Part shown: piece by piece, positions 54,172 through 61,721 of the stretch
Numbering within the stretch: position 1 is the stretch's first letter
How the letters are laid out: the number at the start of each line of letters is the position of its first letter
NCBI RefSeq assembly: GCF_019970065.1
Contig: NZ_JAHXYH010000002.1
Location: 434,001 to 498,000 of the forward strand
DNA: 64,000 bases
Origin: Chryseobacterium sp. OSA05B
Lineage (GTDB): Bacteria; Bacteroidota; Bacteroidia; Flavobacteriales; Weeksellaceae
Direction: 5' to 3'
Program-made: the position numbers and the translations under genes
Notes under the pieces: model-generated
Databases searched by the model: none
What the model saw: only the letters and a program-made list of their open reading frames with translations
What the model was told of the DNA's origin: nothing

Positions 54172-54759
54172 ATGAAAAAATTGTATTGTTTTGATTTTGA
54201 CGGAACCCTGACGTACAAGGATACAATGTTTATGTACCTTAAATTCTACGATTCTACAAAATTCCGGATACAGTTTTTAAGACACGTTCCTCTTTTTATT
54301 TTGCTGAAACTGAAACTTGCAGAAACCGAAAAAGTAAAGAAAAGCTTTATCGGATCTATTCTGAAAGGACAGACTCAGGAAAAGATTGAAATGAAATCTA
54401 AGCAGTTTTTTGAGCAGCACTATCCCAAAATCGTAAGGGAAAACGCCCTTGACTTTATACAAAATATCGATAGGAATAATACACAGAGTTTATTGGTAAC
54501 CGCCTCGCTGGATATCTGGGTAAAACCTTTCGCCGAAGAACTGAAAATGCAGCTGGTATCCACACGTGCAGAGTTTAAGAATGGTGTTTTCACAGGGAAT
54601 TTTATAGGTAAAAACTGCAACGGAAAAGAGAAACTGATCAGAATAAAAGCTGAAATTCACGACTCTAAGTACGATAAAATAATCGCTTTCGGAGATACTT
54701 CCGGAGATCGCCAGATGCTTAAATGGGCAAATGAAGGTCATTACCAATTTTTTCACTAA
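54172..54759 (+). CDS. HAD-IB family phosphatase
   Basis: This 195-residue HAD phosphatase has motif I CFDFDGTLTYKDT (nucleophile Asp9, acid Asp11), motif II LLVTASLDIWVKPFAEEL, motif III Lys in CNGKEKLIRI and motif IV AFGDTSGDRQML. It resembles the phosphoserine-phosphatase-like HAD-IB group. In the operon context it is the likely phosphatase that removes the 5-phosphate from phosphoribosyl-polyprenyl phosphate, the step assigned to a PAP2-type enzyme (Rv3807c) in mycobacteria. This role is inference from gene order. It begins 5 bp after DprE2. Confidence 0.85.
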   Translation: MKKLYCFDFDGTLTYKDTMFMYLKFYDSTKFRIQFLRHVPLFILLKLKLAETEKVKKSFIGSILKGQTQEKIEMKSKQFFEQHYPKIVRENALDFIQNIDRNNTQSLLVTASLDIWVKPFAEELKMQLVSTRAEFKNGVFTGNFIGKNCNGKEKLIRIKAEIHDSKYDKIIAFGDTSGDRQMLKWANEGHYQFFH

Positions 54760-54782
54760 TTTTGGATGGTAAAAATGTAAAA

Positions 54783-55247
54783 ATGAAAAGACTGCTTATT
54801 GTATGTACCGCAATCTTACTGAGCTGTACAGCTACGCCGTCTCAAAAGCCGTCAGGGATGCAGGAAAATGCAGATCTGCTGGTTTCTGAGCCGCAGGGTG
54901 GTACAGATGAAGCTGGATTTACTATTATTAAGAATGAACAGGAATTCCGCAATGCCATCAAAGGCAGTTTCGGTCTTATCGATTTGAAAAAAGAGCCATC
55001 CGTCAACTATCCGAAATTTCCAAGAAACAAAAAAGTGGTTTTGTATCATATGGGACTTTTCAGATCCGGTAGCCACAGAATTACCAGCATCAAAAACGTA
55101 TCTGTAAAAAATAATATCCTGTACGTGGAAGTTCCGGCTACAGCATCAGGCGGAATGGAAATTCAGGTACTTTCAAATCCCTGGTTTATTTTTGCCGTTC
55201 CTTCAGATTATCAGTTTACCTCAGTAGAATTAAAATATTCCAATTAA
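54783..55247 (+). CDS. PrcB-like lipoprotein
   Basis: This 154-residue lipoprotein (lipobox ILLSC) has an all-beta mature domain. TIIKNEQEFRNAIKG and VVLYHMGLFRSGSHRITSIKNV resemble the C-terminal domain of PrcB, the regulatory subunit of a protease complex in treponemes. Direct function is unknown. I chose the ATG at 54783 because it starts the signal peptide (MKRLLIVCTAILLSC). The preceding in-frame TTG would add seven unrelated residues. It follows the HAD gene by 23 bp and precedes the cysteine desulfurase by 2 bp, so the operon seems to run on. Confidence 0.7.
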   Translation: MKRLLIVCTAILLSCTATPSQKPSGMQENADLLVSEPQGGTDEAGFTIIKNEQEFRNAIKGSFGLIDLKKEPSVNYPKFPRNKKVVLYHMGLFRSGSHRITSIKNVSVKNNILYVEVPATASGGMEIQVLSNPWFIFAVPSDYQFTSVELKYSN

Positions 55248-55249
55248 AA

Positions 55250-56425
55250 ATGAACAAAATATATTTAGATAACGCTGCGACGACCCCTTTGGCAGAAGAA
55301 GTCATAGATGCAATGGTGAGCACCATGAAGATGAATTTCGGAAATCCTTCTTCTACCCACAGTTTCGGTCAGGAAGCAAAAATCCTTATTGAAAATGTAA
55401 GAAGACAGATTGCAGACTATCTTCATGTAAGTCCTGCGGAGATTATCTTTACTTCGTGTGGAACAGAATCGAACAATATGATCATCAAGTCCAGTGTGGA
55501 GCATCTTGGTGTAGAAAGAATCATCAGTTCTCCGCTAGAGCACAAATGTGTTTCTGAGAGTATTCTGGATATGAAAAACAGAAAAGGGGTAGAAGTGGTT
55601 TATATTCGACCTAATGAAAAAGGAGATATTGATCTTAATAAACTGGAAGAATTATTAAAAGCTTCTGATAAAAAGACATTGGTAAGTCTGATGCATGCCA
55701 ATAATGAAATTGGAAATATCGTTGATATTAAAAAAATTGCAGAATTATGCAAAGCGAATAATGCTCTTTACCATTCCGATACAGTGAAGACCATGGCCCA
55801 CATGGAATTTGATTTTTCAGATATCCTTGTAGATTTTGCTTCTTGCAGTGCTCATAAATTCCATGGTCCGAAAGGAATTGGCTTTGCTTTTATTAGAAAA
55901 GCTACCGGTTTAAGAGGAATTATTACAGGTGGTCCTCAGGAAAGAAGTCTGAGAGCAGGAACAGAAAATGTTGCCGGTATCGTTGGTTTAGGTAAGGCTT
56001 TAGAGCTTTGCACCAACAATATGGAGTCTTATGCTGCTCATATCAGAGAAATAAAAGAATACGCTATTGAAAAATTATCTGCAGAGGTTCCGAATATTAA
56101 ATTTAATGGAAGAAGCGGGGAAATGGATCACAGTGTTGACAGTGTTTTAAGTGCCTTACTTCCGTATAAAAATCCATTGATAGGTCTTCAGCTGGATATG
56201 AAGGGAATTGCGATCTCTCAGGGCAGCGCATGCTCTTCGGGAGCGTCCAAACCTTCGATGGTGATGATGATGGTGCTTTCTGAAGATGAAATGGATCATT
56301 GTACGCCATTACGTATTTCATTCAGCCATATGACGACCAAGGCAGAGATCGATGCTCTGGCAGAAGCTTTGAAGGAAATTTCAAAAGATTATGCTATAGA
56401 AAAAACAAATGTTGAGCATAGATAG
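55250..56425 (+). CDS. Cysteine desulfurase (NifS/IscS family)
   Basis: This 391-residue PLP enzyme takes sulfur from cysteine to make protein persulfide for Fe-S clusters or thio-modifications. It starts IYLDNAATTPLAEEV and has TSCGTESNNMII, HANNEIGN and the PLP lysine in SAHKFHGPKGIGFAF. The catalytic cysteine lies in SQGSACSSGASKPS. The long GSACSSG loop fits the class I (NifS/IscS) group. No IscU or IscR gene is next to it. It is the last gene before trxA, after an 84-bp gap. Confidence 0.94.
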   Translation: MNKIYLDNAATTPLAEEVIDAMVSTMKMNFGNPSSTHSFGQEAKILIENVRRQIADYLHVSPAEIIFTSCGTESNNMIIKSSVEHLGVERIISSPLEHKCVSESILDMKNRKGVEVVYIRPNEKGDIDLNKLEELLKASDKKTLVSLMHANNEIGNIVDIKKIAELCKANNALYHSDTVKTMAHMEFDFSDILVDFASCSAHKFHGPKGIGFAFIRKATGLRGIITGGPQERSLRAGTENVAGIVGLGKALELCTNNMESYAAHIREIKEYAIEKLSAEVPNIKFNGRSGEMDHSVDSVLSALLPYKNPLIGLQLDMKGIAISQGSACSSGASKPSMVMMMVLSEDEMDHCTPLRISFSHMTTKAEIDALAEALKEISKDYAIEKTNVEHR

Positions 56426-56509
56426 TCTTATTGCGTAAAAATCGTAATTTTGAATATCCAATTAGGGATAAATAAGAAAATAAATATTAATTTAAATAAA
56501 AGAAACAAA

Positions 56510-56827
56510 ATGGCTTTAGAAATTACGGACAGCTCATTTCAGGAAACGGTTTTAAAATCAGATAAGCCGGTATTGGTAGACTTTTGGGCAGTATGGTGTG
56601 GACCATGCAGAACTTTGGGACCAATCATCGAAGAAGTAGCATCAGATTTTGAAGGAAAAGCAGTGGTAGGAAAAGTTGATGTAGACAACAATCAGGAAAT
56701 TTCAATGCAGTATGGCATCAGAAATATCCCTACAGTTCTGATTTTTAAGAACGGTGAAGTGGTTGATAAATTAGTAGGTGTGACTCCAAAGGAGATTATC
56801 GCTGAAAAATTAAGCGCACACTTGTAA
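56510..56827 (+). CDS. trxA: Thioredoxin
   Basis: This 105-residue thioredoxin reduces disulfides in the cytoplasm. The active site is WAVWCGPCRTLGPIIEE (CGPC), with the cis-Pro region GIRNIPTVLIFKNGE and the starting LEITDSSFQETVLKSDKPVLVDFWA. No signal peptide is present, and the length is typical. I take the ATG at 56510. An in-frame ATG-like extension upstream would give an asparagine-rich tail that the family lacks. Confidence 0.97.
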   Translation: MALEITDSSFQETVLKSDKPVLVDFWAVWCGPCRTLGPIIEEVASDFEGKAVVGKVDVDNNQEISMQYGIRNIPTVLIFKNGEVVDKLVGVTPKEIIAEKLSAHL

Positions 56828-56845
56828 AAAATAACTTTGATAATG

Positions 56846-56873
56846 AAGGCCTTCCGTTTTTGGAGGGCTTTTT
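56846..56873 (+). terminator. Terminator after trxA
   Basis: AAGGCCTTCC / GGAGGGCTTT (two G-T pairs) with a 6-base loop runs into TTTT. It lies 20 bp past the trxA stop codon and before the tRNA-Asp promoter. Confidence 0.8.
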
Positions 56874-56885
56874 ATTGGGAAATAA

Positions 56886-56916
56886 TTTGCAGGTAATAAA
56901 AAAAGTTGTAGTTTTG
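56886..56916 (+). promoter_or_regulatory. Promoter of the tRNA-Asp array
   Basis: TTTG (56886-56889), a 19-bp spacer and TAGTTTTG (56909-56916) match the Bacteroidota promoter at both boxes. The first tRNA-Asp starts 44 bp after the -7 box. Confidence 0.75.
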
Positions 56917-56959
56917 CAATCACAAAAAAGAAACAACGTTCTTTACAACAACAAAAAAT

Positions 56960-57033
56960 GATCCGGTAGTTCAGCTGGTTAGAATGCCGCCCTGTCACGG
57001 CGGAGGTCGCGGGTTCGAGTCCCGTCCGGATCG
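56960..57033 (+). tRNA. tRNA-Asp (GTC), copy 1 of 4
   Basis: A 74-nt cloverleaf with acceptor GATCCGG / CCGGATC, discriminator G, anticodon loop CTGTCAC (GTC) and T arm GGGTTCGAGTCCC. CCA is not encoded. It is the first of four identical tandem genes. Confidence 0.97.
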
Positions 57034-57066
57034 CAAAAGTTTTTCAATTTACTTTTAAAAAAATTA

Positions 57067-57140
57067 GATCCGGTAGTTCAGCTGGTTAGAATGCCGCCCT
57101 GTCACGGCGGAGGTCGCGGGTTCGAGTCCCGTCCGGATCG
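57067..57140 (+). tRNA. tRNA-Asp (GTC), copy 2 of 4
   Basis: Identical in sequence to copy 1. The spacer to copy 1 is 33 bp, giving a period of 107 bp. Confidence 0.97.
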
Positions 57141-57176
57141 CAGAAGTTTTTATTCAATTTCTTTTAAAAAAAAATT

Positions 57177-57250
57177 GATCCGGTAGTTCAGCTGGTTAGA
57201 ATGCCGCCCTGTCACGGCGGAGGTCGCGGGTTCGAGTCCCGTCCGGATCG
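57177..57250 (+). tRNA. tRNA-Asp (GTC), copy 3 of 4
   Basis: Identical in sequence to copy 1. The spacer to copy 2 is 36 bp, giving a period of 110 bp. Confidence 0.97.
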
Positions 57251-57283
57251 CAGAAGTTTTCATCAATTTACTTTAAAAAAATT

Positions 57284-57357
57284 GATCCGGTAGTTCAGCT
57301 GGTTAGAATGCCGCCCTGTCACGGCGGAGGTCGCGGGTTCGAGTCCCGTCCGGATCG
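57284..57357 (+). tRNA. tRNA-Asp (GTC), copy 4 of 4
   Basis: Identical in sequence to copy 1. The spacer to copy 3 is 33 bp, giving a period of 107 bp. A terminator follows 10 bp downstream. Confidence 0.97.
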
Positions 57358-57746
57358 CAAGATCTTTAAAACCCTTTCAATTATTTGAAAGGGTTTTTGT
57401 TTGCATACCTATCGCCCGACCTAAGGAATAAGTTCTATCAGTGAAATCAGGATATTCAGCGGAATTAAATTTTATGGAAACTTCATTTTGGCTCTCGCAG
57501 ATTATGCAGATAACGCATATTAACAAAAAGTAAAAACTTGCACACCTGATTAATCTTCAGGAAATTTAAAATCATGTGATTTGTATTCATTCCCTTCATC
57601 AGAATCAATGAAATTGATTCAGCCTTTGCCTCCCTTTATAAAACATGATAATAATTTTCTTTGCGTGAAAAAATAAACCTTATCTGCTGACCAGGTTTTG
57701 CGCATGACCTGCTTTTATCCGATGATTATCTCCTCAAGTATCCTTT
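57358..57746. other. Intergenic space after the tRNA-Asp array
   Basis: After the tRNA terminator (57368-57398) I see no gene, repeat or structure in about 350 bp. It separates the tRNA array from the convergent racemase gene. Confidence 0.5.
57368..57398 (+). terminator. Terminator of the tRNA-Asp array
   Basis: AAACCCTTTCAA / TTGAAAGGGTTT on a 4-base loop ends in a T run. It lies 10 bp past the last tRNA-Asp. Confidence 0.92.
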
Positions 57747-58427
57747 CTATGAAACAATATACTCTACAATAGCCTCACAATGTATTTTTGTCGTATCAAA
57801 AACAGGCACACTAAAATCATCCTGACTGATGAGCATGGGAATTTCCGTACAGCCCAGAATAACGCATTCGGCACCACGACTGATCAATTCTTCTACAATG
57901 GAAATATAGCGGGCTTTGGTTTCGGGATTAATGAATCCTACTCCCAGTTCATCTTTTACGGTATGCTGGATATAATCTCTTGTTTCCTGTTTTTCCGGGA
58001 TCAGTACTTCCAGTCCGTATTCCTCAAGTTTACTTTTGTAGAAATCCATTTCCATCGTAAACTTTGTTCCGATTAGACCAACTTTTGTAAGTCCGGCTTT
58101 CTGTATGGCTTTTGCCGTTTCGGTACCGATATGGATAATCGGAAGCTGTATGGAATCCTGAAGTTCGTCTGCAAAGAGATGGGCTGTATTGGCACAGAGG
58201 ACAATGCTGTCTGCTCCTGTGTTTTTAAGGTGATTGCAGGCGTTTAATAATAATTCGAAGGAATTTGTCCACCCTTTAGCCTGAAGGTCTCCAAAATTCA
58301 AAGAATAGATCATGCATTCCGCGGCATTCAGTCCGCCCAGCCTGGCATTGACACCTTTATTGATGAATTGATAATAATCCAGTGTGGATACCCAGCTTAT
58401 TCCGCCTACGAGTCCTATTTTTTTCAT
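57747..58427 (-). CDS. Aspartate/glutamate racemase family protein
   Basis: This 226-residue PLP-independent racemase has both catalytic cysteines: SIVLCANTAHLFAD (about Cys78) and ECVILGCTEIPMLI (about Cys190). The start KKIGLVGGISWVSTLDYYQ is that of the aspartate racemase (YgeA-like) branch rather than MurI. It interconverts L- and D-aspartate or a related amino acid. It stands alone on the minus strand. Confidence 0.9.
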   Translation of the reverse strand: MKKIGLVGGISWVSTLDYYQFINKGVNARLGGLNAAECMIYSLNFGDLQAKGWTNSFELLLNACNHLKNTGADSIVLCANTAHLFADELQDSIQLPIIHIGTETAKAIQKAGLTKVGLIGTKFTMEMDFYKSKLEEYGLEVLIPEKQETRDYIQHTVKDELGVGFINPETKARYISIVEELISRGAECVILGCTEIPMLISQDDFSVPVFDTTKIHCEAIVEYIVS

Positions 58428-58720
58428 GAATGTGAAGATTTACAGTTGTTGACAAATCTAGATAAAAGTTTTCATTGTATCATGTGTATCTGTCGGGATA
58501 CTGATCACTTCAAAAATTGATGCATTGGCTGAAACTTTCGTAGACTGCTCGGGTATATATATTGACTGAGTTTGAATTTTCGTTAAACACGTGTTCTGCT
58601 TTTTTAAAGGTCTGTAGTTTACTTATATGTTTTACTGCTATTTTTGTTCAGATAATCTGTCATATCAAATAATTTATTCGCAGTTTATTGCTACATTAGT
58701 GAAGCCCATAAACAGATTCA

Positions 58721-59137
58721 ATGTCACAGAGAAAATTTATTCTGCTTTCCATCCTGAAAACAGGGGTTATTGCAACAGTTATTTCTACGGTTATTCTGAT
58801 TATCTACATGATGATCACACAAGTTCCGCGTGATAATGAACACCCCAGAAACTGTGATATGAGCGGGATTGCCTATGGTCTTCTGATTGTTTGGATTCTG
58901 TCGTTGACTATTGTTTCCTTCAGCAGTCTTTTGTCTCTTTTAAAAAAGTTTCGGGGAAAAACGGAAAGATGGCTGTGCTGGTTTCTGCTTCCTGTATTGA
59001 TCACCGGATATTTTTTCTTTGAAATTTCCGGCGGAAAGATTGATGGACAAGGAGTTGTGTTTTTATTAATCTCCAACCTTCCATGGTTTCTTCTGTGGGG
59101 AGTTTATTATTCCAGGTTTAATTCTAAATTGAAATAA
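58721..59137 (+). CDS. Small membrane protein with four hydrophobic segments
   Basis: This 138-residue protein is not recognised. Four hydrophobic segments are visible (GVIATVISTVILIIYMMI, IAYGLLIVWILSLTIVSFSSL, LCWFLLPVLITGYFFF, VFLLISNLPWFLLWGVYY), with short basic loops. A TATTTTTG element lies about 75 bp upstream (58639-58646). The secreted protein gene follows after 34 bp and may be co-transcribed. Confidence 0.7.
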   Translation: MSQRKFILLSILKTGVIATVISTVILIIYMMITQVPRDNEHPRNCDMSGIAYGLLIVWILSLTIVSFSSLLSLLKKFRGKTERWLCWFLLPVLITGYFFFEISGGKIDGQGVVFLLISNLPWFLLWGVYYSRFNSKLK

Positions 59138-59171
59138 TTATTTACAACCTATAAGCCGATAAAGACAGACT

Positions 59172-59999
59172 ATGAAAAAACTTTTTCTAATCTTTGTAAT
59201 TGTTATTTCAGGGACTTTTCTGCACGCCCAGCCGATCACTTTAAAATATGTTTCTGCAATGAAAGAACTCAGGCTGAAGCTGTACTATGGGAATGGCGGG
59301 AAAGGAGCTTTTATACAGTATGAAGGGAAGAGAGAAATTATTCCGTTAAAGGTCAAAAGTTACAAACTGGACACCATTTCGCAAGGCCCCGGTCAGCCGG
59401 CCCATCATTATTTTGTATGGGATGAAATGGTTAACAGAAAACTTAGCGGAACCTATAAAATGATGCAAATGAATAATATTATTGTAGATCCTTCTTACAT
59501 CAGAATACGGGATTTCACACATTTTGACCTTGAACTTGTGGAAGAAGAAGGAGATCCGGATGGCGAGGATAAATACCTGCTGCATGATGCCATAATCTCT
59601 TTTAATCATTTTTATAATAACAAGTTGCTGATCGAATATCCTGATGGGAAAAAAATGACAGCTGAACTTCCTTTTTCGGACAGTCCGGATCCAGTCCAGC
59701 AAAGCATTATTGAGGATTATAATTTTGACGGATACGATGATCTTGCTTTCACGATCCCCGATGCAGGAATGGGCGTATATCATACTTTTACCATTTACCT
59801 CTACAACCCGAAAACGAAGCGTTTTGATCTGTTCAAAGAACCGGATTACTCAAAGTCAGACTGTTCGTGCCTTTGTGATGTATCTGTAGACAAAAAAAAT
59901 AAACTGCTGTACACCGGATGCAGAGGAGGAGCTTCGTGGCATCAGGATGCTTATCGTTTTGATAAAAATGGAACTTTGAAGTGGATAGGGACGAGGTAG
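59172..59999 (+). CDS. Exported protein with XAC2610-like domain
   Basis: This 275-residue exported protein has a signal peptide (to FLHAQ). The C-terminal half includes IIEDYNFDGYDDLAFT, YHTFTIYLYNPKTKRFDLF and CRGGASWHQDAYRFDKNG, which resembles the XAC2610-type beta domain found in many bacterial secreted proteins. Two close cysteines (CSCLC) and a later Cys may pair. Function unknown. Heptanucleotide repeats begin 5 bp after the stop codon. Confidence 0.7.
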   Translation: MKKLFLIFVIVISGTFLHAQPITLKYVSAMKELRLKLYYGNGGKGAFIQYEGKREIIPLKVKSYKLDTISQGPGQPAHHYFVWDEMVNRKLSGTYKMMQMNNIIVDPSYIRIRDFTHFDLELVEEEGDPDGEDKYLLHDAIISFNHFYNNKLLIEYPDGKKMTAELPFSDSPDPVQQSIIEDYNFDGYDDLAFTIPDAGMGVYHTFTIYLYNPKTKRFDLFKEPDYSKSDCSCLCDVSVDKKNKLLYTGCRGGASWHQDAYRFDKNGTLKWIGTR

Positions 60000-60003
60000 C
60001 AGA

Positions 60004-60031
60004 TATTAGGTGGCAGGTTCTAGGGATTAGG
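60004..60031 (-). repeat. 7-bp array related to CCTAATC on the minus strand
   Basis: Four units TATTAGG, TGGCAGG, TTCTAGG and GATTAGG stand in register. Their reverse complements are CCTAATA, CCTGCCA, CCTAGAA and CCTAATC, and the last is exactly the unit of the perfect array at 32166-32230 in opposite orientation. Confidence 0.75.
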
Positions 60032-60074
60032 ATTTATACCGAAGGTTGCAACTATGGTCTTTTGGTTTTAGTCA

Positions 60075-60207
60075 AGAGCTAAGAAGTAAGATCCCAGATA
60101 TCAGATACGAACTAGCAACTATAACCCCGTATCCAAAAAACTCCCAAACCCGAAACCCGCATCCTGAAACTAGTAACTCTTAATTACTCTCTAACCCTGT
60201 ATTCACA
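60075..60207 (+). repeat. Degenerate composite 7-bp array (CAGANNN family)
   Basis: Units AGAGCTA, AGAAGTA, AGATCCC, AGATATC, AGATACG start the array. Later units in the same register include AACTAGC, AACTATA, CAAACCC, GAAACCC, GCATCCT, GAAACTA, GTAACTC. The motif order (CAGAN.. , CTAGCAA, AAACTC, CCCGCATCC, GAAAC) repeats that of the array at 33281-33447, which suggests a common origin. Confidence 0.7.
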
Positions 60208-60303
60208 CCAAAAAAATTACTGCCCAAAAGAACAGTAATAAGTTGGGATCAGCTGATATGATGCTTCAAACAATTTGTGGTTTTTTTCAGAAAATGAATT
60301 CTG

Positions 60304-60690
60304 TTATAGAGGAAGCTGATCTCTAAGGGCTGCTTTAATTCGGCCGCTGTTATTTATTATTTTCAGTCTGAATAGGCCCTCGTGGGCAGAATTATTTACG
60401 ATAAAAACTTCATGGGCGAAATCTACTCTAACTTTGACCGAATCGTTCTTTGGCAGCTCCTTTATTTCATGGTTATTGATTGCATATTGAAGGGCGTCTT
60501 TCTGCGAAGGATTATATAAAATCACTTCAAGACTCTCTTTCGACGAGTTTTTAATTTTCAGATTTTTGTGAGCAGGTATTTTCCACTGATTGCGGTAAAG
60601 ATGTCTGCCTTTGATAATTTGGAAAGAGGACAGGAGAATCATCAGGACTGTAGAAAAAATGAATAGGGGATAAAAACGGATACTTTTCAT
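60304..60690 (-). CDS. Small exported or membrane-anchored protein, unknown
   Basis: This 128-residue protein has a hydrophobic N-terminus (FYPLFIFSTVLMILLSSFQ) that acts as a signal peptide or anchor and a small beta-rich domain (IPAHKNLKIKNSSKESLEVILYN ... VRVDFAHEVFIVNN). No family is recognised. The ATG at 60690 is preferred; an upstream TTG (60744) would add 18 residues before the signal. It is divergent from the LuxR gene, and both share the operator-like sites at 60772-60825. Confidence 0.65.
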   Translation of the reverse strand: MKSIRFYPLFIFSTVLMILLSSFQIIKGRHLYRNQWKIPAHKNLKIKNSSKESLEVILYNPSQKDALQYAINNHEIKELPKNDSVKVRVDFAHEVFIVNNSAHEGLFRLKIINNSGRIKAALRDQLPL

Positions 60691-60771
60691 CTTTCGGGCT
60701 ATTGATTTGTTTTTAGGTACAGAACTGAGGTTATTTTTCAGCAAAAGTATATCACTGTATTTTGATAACCA

Positions 60772-60787
60772 CTACACTTTTGTGTAG
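60772..60787. promoter_or_regulatory. Operator-like palindrome, site 1
   Basis: CTACACTTTTGTGTAG is a perfect 6-bp inverted repeat on a T4 spacer, lying between two divergent genes. A near copy lies 38 bp away (60810-60825). Confidence 0.55.
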
Positions 60788-60809
60788 ATTTGCTTATGTG
60801 TAATAAATA

Positions 60810-60825
60810 CTACACTTTTGGGTAG
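60810..60825. promoter_or_regulatory. Operator-like palindrome, site 2
   Basis: CTACACTTTTGGGTAG matches site 1 at 14 of 16 positions and keeps CTAC/GTAG symmetry. It ends 27 bp before the LuxR-type ATG at 60853. The spacing between the two sites is 38 bp, less than four helical turns. Confidence 0.5.
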
Positions 60826-60852
60826 TGATTGTGTCAGTTTATTAAAGGATGT

Positions 60853-61608
60853 ATGGAAGAAATAAACAGGTTTTTTAACGATAAAAATGATGTCCGCAAT
60901 GATGCTGACATAGACCGCAGCCAGGTTGGGGACTATCTGGAAGCTATAAAAGCTTTTTCAAGACTCACATACCAGAGTCTGTATGTAATAGATTATCAGA
61001 CCAGAGGTTTTGATTATGTCTCTGGAAATCCGTTATTCCTGTGTGGGAAATCATCAGAAGAAGTGAAAGCATTGGGTTACGCTTTTTATTTTCAGAATGT
61101 AAACCCTGAAGATGTGGAGCTTTTAATAAAGATCAATGAAGCCGGATTTGAGTTCTATGAAAATATTCCTGTAAATGAGCGAAAATTATATTCGATCTCT
61201 TATGATTTTTACCTGATCAATGGCAAAAAGAACATTCTTGTCAATCACAAACTTACCCCGATGTTCCTTACCGAAGAAGGGCAGATCTGGAAGGCATTGT
61301 GCATCGTTTCACTTTCAAATAGTACCACATCAGGGAATATTGTGATCAGTAAAGAAGGCTCAGAAGAAGTTTGGAAATATGATGTTGTTACCAAAAGATG
61401 GGAGAAAGAAGAAAAAATAAAACTTTCCCAGAGAGAACACGAAATCCTGAGTTTATACGCCAGTGGCTTGACAATCAATGAAATTGGAGAAAAACTGTTT
61501 ATTTCTGCGGATACTGTAAAATTTCACCGGAAAAAGCTCTTTGATAAAATAGGCGTGAATAATATCGCGGAAGCCCTTTCTTACGCCCAAACCAATAAAC
61601 TGCTGTAA
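60853..61608 (+). CDS. LuxR-type transcriptional regulator with PAS-like N-terminus
   Basis: This 251-residue regulator has a C-terminal LuxR/GerE HTH (LSQREHEILSLYASGLTINEIGEKLF, SADTVKFHRKKLFDKIGVNN; about 186-250). The N-terminal ~140 residues look like a PAS-like sensor (SLYVIDYQTRGFDYVSGNPLFLCG, YDFYLINGKKNILVNHKL). The ATG at 60853 is preceded by AAAGGATGT, a good ribosome-binding site. An upstream TTG would add eight residues. Two operator-like palindromes lie just upstream, so autoregulation is likely. Signal unknown. Confidence 0.88.
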   Translation: MEEINRFFNDKNDVRNDADIDRSQVGDYLEAIKAFSRLTYQSLYVIDYQTRGFDYVSGNPLFLCGKSSEEVKALGYAFYFQNVNPEDVELLIKINEAGFEFYENIPVNERKLYSISYDFYLINGKKNILVNHKLTPMFLTEEGQIWKALCIVSLSNSTTSGNIVISKEGSEEVWKYDVVTKRWEKEEKIKLSQREHEILSLYASGLTINEIGEKLFISADTVKFHRKKLFDKIGVNNIAEALSYAQTNKLL

Positions 61609-61621
61609 AACAATATACTTC

Positions 61622-61648
61622 AATACCGTTTTTTTACGGTATTTTTTA
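61622..61648 (+). terminator. Terminator after the LuxR gene
   Basis: AATACCGT / ACGGTATT on a T6 loop is followed by TTTT. It lies 14 bp past the stop codon. Confidence 0.9.
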
Positions 61649-61721
61649 CAATGTCTTTTATGATTCAAATTTAGGTCTGATATTTGCAATGGGTAACCAA
61701 ACTAAATGGCCTGTTTTATTT

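Larger units (their letters stand above)
60000..60303. other. Intergenic space filled by heptanucleotide arrays
   Basis: Most of the space between the XAC2610-like gene and the convergent gene at 60304 is repeat (see 60004-60031 and 60075-60207). From 60208 to 60303 I see no gene or structure. No strong terminator is visible for either gene. Confidence 0.5.

Noticed and set aside
56960-57357. Regular 107-110 bp tandem considered as an unknown repeat system
   Set aside because: Each unit contains a complete tRNA-Asp. The regularity is a tRNA tandem.
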